Of a stretch of DNA of 64,000 nucleotides, positions 43,156-50,741 are shown piece after piece. Below the pieces are notes generated by a model that ran no database searches, was not told where the DNA came from, and saw only the letters and a program-made list of their open reading frames with translations. The stretch is from Pyxidicoccus xibeiensis (GTDB lineage Bacteria; Myxococcota; Myxococcia; Myxococcales; Myxococcaceae), in assembly GCF_024198175.1 (NCBI RefSeq), contig NZ_JAJVKV010000003.1, positions 62,001 to 126,000 on the forward strand, given 5' to 3'. Position 1 is the stretch's first letter; each line of letters starts with the position of its first letter. Position numbers and translations under genes: made by a program.

Positions 43156-43723
43156 AATGCGGAAATTGGCACCCGTCAACCAGCACCTCCTCGCCCGGGG
43201 GCCACGCGTCGTCCTGCGGGCTCCTCGCGCGGAGGACCAAGAGGCCTTCCTGGCGGCCACCCGGGCGAGCCGACGCTTCCACCGGCCATGGGTGGCCCCA
43301 GCGACCACGCCCGAGGCGTTCCGGGCGTACCTGCGGCGCAACGAAGGCGACGACTTCGAGGCGCTGCTGGCCTGTGAGCGCGAGTCCGACAGCATCATCG
43401 GCGCCTTCAACCTGAGCCAGATCTTCCGGGGCGGCTTCCAGAACGCGTACCTGGGCTACTGGGCCGTCCACGGCTTCCAGGGACGGGGACTCATGTCCGA
43501 AGCGCTGCAGCTCGTGCTCGGGTACACCTTCCGGACCCTGAAGCTGCACCGCGTGGAGGCCAACATCCAGCCGGGCAATGCCGCCTCCAGGGCCCTGGTG
43601 CTCCGGGCCGGGTTCCGGATGGAGGGGTTCTCCCCGCGCTATCTCAAGGTCGCGGGCCGGTGGCGAGACCACGAGCGCTGGGCCCTGTGCCGCGAGGACT
43701 GGCGCCCCACCCTCTCTCGATAA
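43148..43723 (+). CDS. GNAT N-acetyltransferase, RimJ/RimL type
   Basis: 191 residues from ATG 43148 (MEQMRKLAPVNQHLLARGPR); an upstream in-frame ATG at 43118 would add ten residues. GNAT motifs are clear: an N-terminal VVLRAPRAEDQEAFLAATRA, the central GAFNLSQIFRGGFQNAYLGY, the acetyl-CoA loop HGFQGRGLMSEALQLVL and the final VEANIQPGNAASRALVLRAG. This subgroup acetylates N-terminal or side-chain amines of proteins such as ribosomal proteins, or small amines. No partner is encoded nearby. Confidence 0.92.
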   Translation: MEQMRKLAPVNQHLLARGPRVVLRAPRAEDQEAFLAATRASRRFHRPWVAPATTPEAFRAYLRRNEGDDFEALLACERESDSIIGAFNLSQIFRGGFQNAYLGYWAVHGFQGRGLMSEALQLVLGYTFRTLKLHRVEANIQPGNAASRALVLRAGFRMEGFSPRYLKVAGRWRDHERWALCREDWRPTLSR

Positions 43724-43805
43724 CGTCGGCCACCACTCGCGCAGGGGTGCACGGGCCGTGCGGGTGGCTTGACTCGGAACCGGGGCGGGCGGCTATGCCG
43801 GCATC

Positions 43806-45125
43806 ATGCGACGCGCGCTCCTCCTGGGTTCCCTCCTGCTGTCCCTCTCCGCTCCCGCCGCCGAGCCCTCACAGGCACAGGTCCTCAGGGCCGCGCGCCT
43901 CTTCGATGCCACGACGGGGAAGGTCGTCACCCCGGGCGTGGTGGTGGTGGCGGAGGGGAAGGTGGTGGGGGTGGGACCGAAGGCGCCCGTGCCGCAAGGG
44001 GCGAAGGTCGTGGAGCTGGGCGACGCCACGCTGCTGCCGGGCTTCATGGACGCGCACACGCACCTGACGGTGGAGCCCGGGCCCGACTGGCGCAAGGACG
44101 TCATCGACAGCTTCCAGCGCACCATTCCCGAGCAGACGCTGGACACGCTGCCCTGGGCGCGCACCACGCTGATGGCGGGCTTCACCACGGTGCGCAACCT
44201 GGGCGCGGAGGACTTCATCGACGTGGGCCTGCGCAACTCGATTGCGCGCGGCAACGTGGTGGGGCCGCGCATCCTCTCGTCAGGGTCGAGTCTGAGCTCC
44301 ACGGGCGGGCACTGCGACTTCGGCAACTCGTGGCGCAAGGGGCTGATGGCCAGGGATGCCAGCCCCGGCGTGGCGGATGGCCCGGACGCGCTGCGCGCCC
44401 GCGTGCGCGAGACGCTCAAGTACGGCGCGGACCTCATCAAGGTGTGCGCCACCGGGGGCGTGATGAGCTTCAACGCGGAGCCCGACGCGCCGCAGCTCAC
44501 CCAGGCGGAGCTGGACGCGGTGGTGGACGAGGCCCACGCGCGCAAGCGCAAGGTGGCCGCGCATGCCCACGGCGCGGAAGGGGCGAAGCGCGCCATCCGC
44601 GCGGGCGTGGACTCCGTGGAGCACGGCACCCTGCTGGACGACGAGGCCCTGGAGCTGATGAAGCGCAAGGGCACCTGGTACGTGCCCACCGCCTTCGCCT
44701 TCCACGGCGTGCAGGAGCTGGCGGACAAGGGAAACCTGCCACCGGACACCGTCGTCAAGCTGCGCGCGGTGAACCAGCGGCGGGAGCAGGTGCTGCGCAA
44801 GGCCATTGCCATGAAGGTGCGCATCGCCTTCGGCACGGACGCGGGCGTGTTCGTCCACGGACGCAACGCGGAGGAGTTCGCGCTGCTGGTCGCGGCGGGC
44901 ATGTCCCCCGCCGAGGCCCTGCGCGCCGCCACGGTGAACGCAGCGGAGCTGCTCGGCGTGTCGGACCGGCTGGGGACGCTGGAGCCCGGGAAGCTGGCGG
45001 ACGTCGTCGCCGTGTCCGGCAACCCGCTCCAGGACATCCGCGCCACCCAGAAGGTCTTCTTCGTGATGAAGGAGGGCGTCATCCACCGCCACGACACGCC
45101 GCCCTCCCCTGCGCCCTCGCGCTGA
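43806..45125 (+). CDS. Exported metal-dependent amidohydrolase (prolidase-like)
   Basis: 439 residues with a signal peptide (RALLLGSLLLSLSAPAAEP). The amidohydrolase barrel shows the metal-binding residues in order: LLPGFMDAHTHLTVE, IKVCATGGVMS, KVAAHAHGAEGAKRA, VDSVEHGTLLDD and FGTDAGVFVHG. The C-terminal small domain has LGTLEPGKLADVVAVSGNPL. The sequence fits the subtype-III amidohydrolases often active on Xaa-Pro or other acyl-amino dipeptides in the periplasm. It converges on the biosynthetic operon with only nine bases between stops. Confidence 0.92.
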   Translation: MRRALLLGSLLLSLSAPAAEPSQAQVLRAARLFDATTGKVVTPGVVVVAEGKVVGVGPKAPVPQGAKVVELGDATLLPGFMDAHTHLTVEPGPDWRKDVIDSFQRTIPEQTLDTLPWARTTLMAGFTTVRNLGAEDFIDVGLRNSIARGNVVGPRILSSGSSLSSTGGHCDFGNSWRKGLMARDASPGVADGPDALRARVRETLKYGADLIKVCATGGVMSFNAEPDAPQLTQAELDAVVDEAHARKRKVAAHAHGAEGAKRAIRAGVDSVEHGTLLDDEALELMKRKGTWYVPTAFAFHGVQELADKGNLPPDTVVKLRAVNQRREQVLRKAIAMKVRIAFGTDAGVFVHGRNAEEFALLVAAGMSPAEALRAATVNAAELLGVSDRLGTLEPGKLADVVAVSGNPLQDIRATQKVFFVMKEGVIHRHDTPPSPAPSR

Positions 45126-45134
45126 GCGCCGCCG

Positions 45135-46877
45135 TCACCGCCGGGTGAAGACGTCGCACAGCAGGAAGTCGAGCTCGTCTCCGGAGAGCCAGCGGGCGCT
45201 CACCCCCGTGAAGTCCGGCTCCGCCTCTACTTCAACCTGCCGCCAGAGGTCGTCCAGGCGGTAGCGCGCGGCGGTGCAGTAGACGTCCGCCAGGTCGCCG
45301 GCCTGCGGCTGGCCTCGCGAGGCCAGGGCCGAGGCGTGGGCCAGCGTGACGGACAAGGTGAACAGCTCGTTGCAGACCTGGTTCAGCAGGATGAGCGTCC
45401 GCTCGCGCGCATGGAGCACGCGGGAGTCCGGATAGCGGCGCGACAGCTCCAGGCACTTCCGGGCGAGCCGGTGTACCTCCCGGGCCGTGTGCTGGAGGTG
45501 CTCGCGGTTGCGGGCAGACAGGTGCTCGTCCACCGGAAGCGGCGTGGGAGGCGACTCCAGCTCGCCGGCCTGCGCGGGCGACGGGTAGTAGAGGGAGAAC
45601 AGCCCCTCCCGCGCGGCCTTGTGGTCCACGAGGAAGTCCACGCCGCCCGCCACGCGGAAGGCCCGCGCGTCGCGCAGGGCGCGCTCCAGCGGAACCGGTA
45701 CCGCGCCCCGTGCCGCCTTGCTCTCCGCCGTCTCGTAGCCCTCGGCGGCGAGCAGCGACACGGTCCGGTCCGTGATGCGCGCGCACGCCAGGGAGGCGAT
45801 GTTCTTCGCCGCCACCTGCTCGAACCAGCGCACGGGAAGGTTGTCCGCCGTCACGCCCGTGAGGCTCCACCGGGCCACGCTCTCCATGGCGAAGACCTCG
45901 GCCGCGGTGGTGGAGACGAGCCGCTGGATTTCATCGAAGTCACCGAGCGCGCGCCCCTGGGCGAGCCGCCGGTGGAGGAACTCGCGCGACCACTGGAGGC
46001 ACTTCTTGGAGAGCGCCATGGAGGCCGCCACGATGATGTACATGCGGCCCAGGGCGCTGAGCGGCTCCAGCAGCGGCGTGTTCCGCCAGTGCTCCTGCGA
46101 CATCGCAAGCACCCGCTCCTTCGGCACCCGCACGTTCTCGAAGCTCAGCGCGGCGATGGGCAGTCCGCGCAGGCCCATCAGCCCGTGCTCGGCCCGGACG
46201 CGGAAGCCGGGGCTCGTCGTCTCCACGACGAAGAGGCTGATCTGCTCCTTGCCGTCCTCGCAGAGGGTGGCGGTGACGTTGAGCAGGTCCGCGATGGAGC
46301 CGTTGCCGATGTAGACCTTCTCGCCGTTGAGGACGTAGGCCGTCCCGTCCTCCGTGGGCGTGGCGGTGGTGGACGCACGTCGCACGGAGGCACCGATGGG
46401 CTCGGTGTCGGCCCAGCCGGAGATGGCCCCCTCGGCAATCCGGGCGCGGACATAGTCCCGGAGGGGACCTGCCTGGACCGCCTCGATGATGGCGCCCGCG
46501 CCCAGGCCACTGTGGATGGCCAGCGTGTAGCCCACCGGGAGGCACACGCTCATCACCGCCTCGATGACCCGGAAGGTGTTCAGCATGGAGAGCCCCCGGC
46601 CCCCCAGCTCCCGCTCCACCTGCAGCTTGTAGTAGCCCCGCGCGCGCAGGGCCTCGCGCAGCTCGTGGGAAATCCTCCCCGTGCGCTCCACCTCGTCGGG
46701 GTCCACGTGCTCCTTCAGGAACTGCTCGACCTCGGCGAGGACGGCATCTCCCTGCCGACGCTCCTCCGGGTCCTGCTCGGGGAACGCGCGGACCAGGTCC
46801 CAGCGGAGCCTTCCCGCGAAGAGCTGGCCCAGGAAGCCCTCGCGGCTGCGGGTGGCGGGATGGAGTGGTTCGCTCAT
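45135..46877 (-). CDS. VLCAD-like acyl-CoA dehydrogenase in NRPS-PKS operon
   Basis: 580 residues from ATG 46877, four bases after the thioesterase stop. The acyl-CoA dehydrogenase core (about 40-420) has RVIEAVMSVCLPVGYTLAIH, GWADTEPIGASVRRAST, YVLNGEKVYIGNGSIADLLN and SFENVRVPKERVLAMSQEHW. A C-terminal extension of about 170 residues gives the length of very-long-chain type enzymes. The loop usually reading EGTNDILR, which contacts FAD, is here AGGVDFLVD, so the cofactor environment is altered. In other biosynthetic operons such proteins desaturate a carrier-bound acyl or aminoacyl chain. That is the likely role here, but the acting substrate is inference. Confidence 0.85.
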   Translation of the reverse strand: MSEPLHPATRSREGFLGQLFAGRLRWDLVRAFPEQDPEERRQGDAVLAEVEQFLKEHVDPDEVERTGRISHELREALRARGYYKLQVERELGGRGLSMLNTFRVIEAVMSVCLPVGYTLAIHSGLGAGAIIEAVQAGPLRDYVRARIAEGAISGWADTEPIGASVRRASTTATPTEDGTAYVLNGEKVYIGNGSIADLLNVTATLCEDGKEQISLFVVETTSPGFRVRAEHGLMGLRGLPIAALSFENVRVPKERVLAMSQEHWRNTPLLEPLSALGRMYIIVAASMALSKKCLQWSREFLHRRLAQGRALGDFDEIQRLVSTTAAEVFAMESVARWSLTGVTADNLPVRWFEQVAAKNIASLACARITDRTVSLLAAEGYETAESKAARGAVPVPLERALRDARAFRVAGGVDFLVDHKAAREGLFSLYYPSPAQAGELESPPTPLPVDEHLSARNREHLQHTAREVHRLARKCLELSRRYPDSRVLHARERTLILLNQVCNELFTLSVTLAHASALASRGQPQAGDLADVYCTAARYRLDDLWRQVEVEAEPDFTGVSARWLSGDELDFLLCDVFTRR

Positions 46878-46881
46878 GGCT

Positions 46882-47649
46882 TCAGGTCCTTGCGGGAGAC
46901 GGTGGGGGGTGGCCCTGCCGCAGCCTCTCACCCAGGAGGTGCAGGAGCGTGTCCTTCTGCTCCCGCAGGTAGAAGTGGCCGCCGGAGAGCAGGCGCAGCT
47001 CGAACGGGCCGGTGGTGTGGGCCCGCCACGGCTCCAGGTCCTCTCGGGTGAGGTCGTCCTGGGTGCCGCCGATGACGGACATCGCGCAGTCCAGCGGCTC
47101 GCGGGCCTCGTGCCGGTAGGACTCCACGAGCAGCAGGTCCGCGCGCAGGCCCGGCAGGATGAGCTCGCGCAGCTCGGGGTCTTCGCGGAGCTCCACGGCC
47201 AGCTCGCCGTAGGTGGGCTCGAGCGCGGTGAGCAGCCCGTCCTCGTCCAGGTGACTCGCGGGGATGCCCCGGGCGGGCTGCTGTGGAGCGGGAGCCGCGG
47301 AGAGGAACAGCCAGCGAGGCAGCGCCCGGCCCAGGCCGCGCAGCCGCCGGGCCGTCTCGAAGGCCACGAGCGCGCCCAGGCTGTGCCCGAAGAAGGCGAA
47401 GGACGTCCCGAAGTCCACCGCGTCCACCAGGGTGTCCACCAGCGCGTGCAGCCGGGTGAAGGGCGGCTCCTCCGCACGCGAGCCACGGCCGGGGAGCTGC
47501 ACGCCCCACACCTCGACGTCCCGGAGCGTGTCCGCCCAGCGCACGTACTCGCCCACGGAGCCGCCGCTGTGGGGGAAGCAGAAGAGGCGCACGGGGGCCT
47601 CGGGGCGCCGCAGGCGGCAGGCGAGCCAGGGAGAAGACAGGGTCATCAT
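46882..47649 (-). CDS. Type II thioesterase
   Basis: 255 residues; ATG at 47649 overlaps the last base of the PKS stop (TGATG), with a second ATG three bases on. The alpha/beta hydrolase core has LFCFPHSGGSVGEYVRWADT, the PGRG motif in VQLPGRGSR, the serine elbow FFGHSLGALVAFE near residue 91 and the catalytic His in LLSGGHFYLRE. Discrete thioesterases of this kind remove wrong or stalled groups from carrier proteins. Since neither the NRPS nor the PKS carries a fused thioesterase, it might also release the product. Confidence 0.93.
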   Translation of the reverse strand: MMTLSSPWLACRLRRPEAPVRLFCFPHSGGSVGEYVRWADTLRDVEVWGVQLPGRGSRAEEPPFTRLHALVDTLVDAVDFGTSFAFFGHSLGALVAFETARRLRGLGRALPRWLFLSAAPAPQQPARGIPASHLDEDGLLTALEPTYGELAVELREDPELRELILPGLRADLLLVESYRHEAREPLDCAMSVIGGTQDDLTREDLEPWRAHTTGPFELRLLSGGHFYLREQKDTLLHLLGERLRQGHPPPSPART

Positions 47650-50600
47650 CAGCTCGAAGGAGGGCGTGCGGGTGGGCTAGAGGACGCCGCCTCTGCGATG
47701 TGGCGGGCCAGCCGGGCCACGGTGGGAGCGCGGAAGATGGCCTTCACGCGCAGGGGCGTGGCGATATGCGGACGCAGCCGCACGATGAGCTGCGCCGCCA
47801 TCAGCGAGTCGCCTCCCAGCTCGAAGAAGTTGTCGTGGAGGCCGACCCGAGGCAGTCCGAGGACCTCCGCGAAGGCGGTGGCGATGCGGTGCACCGTCTC
47901 GTCTTCGCTCGCCGGCAGCCCCGGCGCGGCGGATGGAGGCACGGTGGCCGTGTCGTTCCGGGGTGCGCCGGGCAGACGTCCCTCGCCAGCGTCCGGCGCC
48001 TCGACCAGGTAGCGCTGACGCTCGGCGGGAGATACGGAGGCCGTATCGTTCCGGGGTGCGCCGGGCAGACGTCCCTCGCCTGCGGCCGATGCTTCCACCA
48101 GGTAGCGCTGACGCTCGAAGGGGTACGTCGGCAGGGGCACCCGTCGGCGCGGCGCGCCCGCGTGCAGACCCTGCCAGGAGAGCGACACGCCCGCGGTCCA
48201 CAGGCGCCCGGCCGCGGTGAGTGCGCTGACCAGGTCGGACGTATCGTCCGCCGGGTGAGGGAGGGTGGCCACCGCGAGGTGCGTGCCCGCACCGGGATGC
48301 TGGCGCGCCAGCGTCGCCAGCGTCCGCCCGGGGCCCACCTCCAGGAAGATGCTGGTCGGGCCGGCGAGCAGCGTGCCCAGCGCATCGCCGAAGCGGACGG
48401 TGTGGCGCAGGTGCGCGGCCCAGTACGCCGGGTCCACCGCCTGCTCCGCGGAGACGACGGCACCGGTGAGGTCGGAGACCCACGGGAGCTGGGGAGGACG
48501 CCGCTCGACGCGCTGGACGCAGGCGGTGAACGCGGCGAGCGACGGCTCCACGAGGTGGGAGTGGCCTGCCCCCGGGATGCGCAGCAGGCGCGACTCCACG
48601 CCGCGCACCGTCAGCTGGGCCTGGAGGGCTTCGATGTCGGCCACCGCTCCGGACACCGTGCACTGCGCGGGGCCATTCACCGCCGCCAGGGAGAGCCCGT
48701 CCTGGAGCAGGGGCGTGAGCTCGGACTCGGGCAGCGGCACGGCCAGCATGGCGCCCGCGGGCAGGCTCGCGAGGATGCGCGAGCGCTCCAGCACCAGGTG
48801 CAGGGCATCCGCCAGGGAGAACACGCCGGCCACCGTGGCCGCGGCATAGGCCCCCAGGCTGTGCCCCACCACCGCGGCGGGCTTCACGCCCCAGCGCTTC
48901 CACAGGCGCGCCGCTGCGTACTCGATGACGAAGACGGAGAGCTGGCCGGTGACGAAGTCCCCCATCCGCGCGGAGGCCCGCTCGAGCGCGGCGGAGTCCG
49001 AGGGCTCGGGGTGGAGCACCGTGCGGAGATCGAAGCCCAGCAGGGGTGTCAGGCGCGCTCGGCACTCGTCCACGGCCTCGCGGAAGGCCGGCTGCGAGGC
49101 ATACAGCTCGCGGCCCATGCCCACGTGCTGGCCACCGTGGCCGGGGAACATGAACACCACCGGGCGCTCTCCGGGCACCACGCCTGGTGCGCCCTCCTGT
49201 TCCGCCAGCGCACGGAGGACCTCGGGCGTGTCGTGCCCCACGACGAACCCGCGATGCGCGAGCGCGGGACGTCCCACCTGGAGCGTCCAGGCGACATCAC
49301 CGAGGGGCACCTCCGGGTGCTCGCGCAAGTGGCCACCGAGCCGGTCCACGGCCCGCGCCAGCGCGGCGGGGCCATGGGCCGACCACACCAGCAGCTGTGG
49401 GGCCCGCGAGCGCTCGGAGGTGATTGACGCGGGGGCCTCCTCCAGCACGACGTGGGCATTGGTGCCGCCGATGCCCAGCGAGCTGACGCCGGCCCGCCGG
49501 GGAAGGCCACCGGTGTCCCAGGCCCGCAGCTCCGTGTTCACCCGGAAGGGGCTGTGCTCGAAGTCCACCTCCGGGTTGGGCTGCTCGAAGTTCAGGCTGG
49601 GAGGAAGCTTCCGGTGCTCCAGCGAGAGGACCGTCTTGATGAAGCCCGCCACCCCCGCCGCCGCGTCCGTATGGCCGATGTTCGTCTTCACTGAGCCAAT
49701 CCAGCAGAAGTGCCGCTGGCGCGTGTCGAACGCCTTCGTCAGCGCGGCGAGCTCGATGGGGTCTCCCAGCCGCGTGCCCGTGCCGTGGGCTTCGATGAAG
49801 GTGATGCTCTCGGGCACCACCCCGGCTGCGCGTTGCGCGGTCTCGATGACGCGGGCCTGTCCCTCCACGCTCGGCGCGGTGAAGCCCATCTTCCCGGCCG
49901 CGTCATTGTTGATGGCGGACCCTCGCAGGACGGCGCGGATGGTGTCCCCGTCCACCAGGGCATCCGCGAGCCGCTTGAGCACCACGAGCCCGGCGCCATT
50001 GCTGCCTACGGTGCCCTGCGCGCGCGCGTCGAACGCACGGCAGCGGCCATCCGGAGACAGGGGCCCACCCTCGCTGTAGTGGCCGAAGCGCGGCGGCACG
50101 TGCACCGACGCGCCTCCGGCCAGGGCCAGGTCGCAGTCCCCCGCGAGCAGCGCCTGGGCGGCCAGGTGGATGGCGACCAGGGACGTGGAGCAGGCCGTCT
50201 GCACGGTGACGGCGGGGCCGCGCAGCCCGAGCTTGTAGGCCACCCGGCTGGTGAGGAAGTCCACGCCCGTGGCCAGCCGCAGCTGCCAATCACTGGCCCC
50301 TGCCAGCAGCTCCCGGCGGGAACGGAGCGCGGACAGATAGGACGTCTCGCTCCCTCCAGCGTAGAGGCCAATGGCGCCCCGGTAGCGCGCGGGGTCATAC
50401 CCGGCATCCTCCAGCGCCTCCCGCGCGCACTCCAGGAACACGCGGTGCTGCGGGTCCAGCATGAGGGCTTCCAGCGGCGAGCAGCCGAAGGCCGCCGCGT
50501 CGAATCCGTCCGCCTCCGCCACCAGGCCGAAGGCGGGCACCTCCTCACCCACGGTGCGCTCACCAGGCGGCTGCTCGCAGGGAAGGCCATCCGGGCCGAA

Positions 50601-50741
50601 GAAGGTGATGGACTCGACGCCGCGCGCCAGGTTGGACCAGAACTCCGCGGCGTTGGCGGCACCGGGGAACCGGCACGCCAGGCCCACCACGGCGAGGTGC
50701 GCGGAGCGGTCCTCCTCCTCCAGTTCCAGGGAGGCACTCAT
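47649..50741 (-). CDS. Type I polyketide synthase module, KS-AT-ACP
   Basis: 1030 residues. The ketosynthase (about 12-440) has AVVGLACRFPGAANAAEFW, the active-site Cys in TVQTACSTSLVAIH and both His in EAHGTGTRLGDP and NIGHTDAAAGVAG. The acyltransferase (about 525-840) has FMFPGHGGQHVGMG and GHSLGAYAAATVAG. The specificity segment reads GAGHSHLVEP rather than the malonyl HAFH or methylmalonyl YASH types. The ACP (about 945-1015) has the phosphopantetheine Ser in LGGDSLMAAQL. There is no KR, DH, ER or methyltransferase, so the keto group is left unreduced by this module. The linker before the ACP contains a 31-residue tandem duplication. Start ATG overlaps the NRPS stop by four bases. Confidence 0.94.
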   Translation of the reverse strand: MSASLELEEEDRSAHLAVVGLACRFPGAANAAEFWSNLARGVESITFFGPDGLPCEQPPGERTVGEEVPAFGLVAEADGFDAAAFGCSPLEALMLDPQHRVFLECAREALEDAGYDPARYRGAIGLYAGGSETSYLSALRSRRELLAGASDWQLRLATGVDFLTSRVAYKLGLRGPAVTVQTACSTSLVAIHLAAQALLAGDCDLALAGGASVHVPPRFGHYSEGGPLSPDGRCRAFDARAQGTVGSNGAGLVVLKRLADALVDGDTIRAVLRGSAINNDAAGKMGFTAPSVEGQARVIETAQRAAGVVPESITFIEAHGTGTRLGDPIELAALTKAFDTRQRHFCWIGSVKTNIGHTDAAAGVAGFIKTVLSLEHRKLPPSLNFEQPNPEVDFEHSPFRVNTELRAWDTGGLPRRAGVSSLGIGGTNAHVVLEEAPASITSERSRAPQLLVWSAHGPAALARAVDRLGGHLREHPEVPLGDVAWTLQVGRPALAHRGFVVGHDTPEVLRALAEQEGAPGVVPGERPVVFMFPGHGGQHVGMGRELYASQPAFREAVDECRARLTPLLGFDLRTVLHPEPSDSAALERASARMGDFVTGQLSVFVIEYAAARLWKRWGVKPAAVVGHSLGAYAAATVAGVFSLADALHLVLERSRILASLPAGAMLAVPLPESELTPLLQDGLSLAAVNGPAQCTVSGAVADIEALQAQLTVRGVESRLLRIPGAGHSHLVEPSLAAFTACVQRVERRPPQLPWVSDLTGAVVSAEQAVDPAYWAAHLRHTVRFGDALGTLLAGPTSIFLEVGPGRTLATLARQHPGAGTHLAVATLPHPADDTSDLVSALTAAGRLWTAGVSLSWQGLHAGAPRRRVPLPTYPFERQRYLVEASAAGEGRLPGAPRNDTASVSPAERQRYLVEAPDAGEGRLPGAPRNDTATVPPSAAPGLPASEDETVHRIATAFAEVLGLPRVGLHDNFFELGGDSLMAAQLIVRLRPHIATPLRVKAIFRAPTVARLARHIAEAASSSPPARPPSS
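47941..48118 (-). repeat. 93-bp tandem duplication in PKS AT-ACP linker
   Basis: Two copies with a 93-bp period (TCGTTCCGGGGTGCG at 47953 and 48046 on the plus strand). They encode RQRYLVEA, then GEGRLPGAPRNDTA, twice in frame. The first half belongs to the normal post-AT motif; the second copy is extra. Identity is very high, so the event looks recent. Confidence 0.85.
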
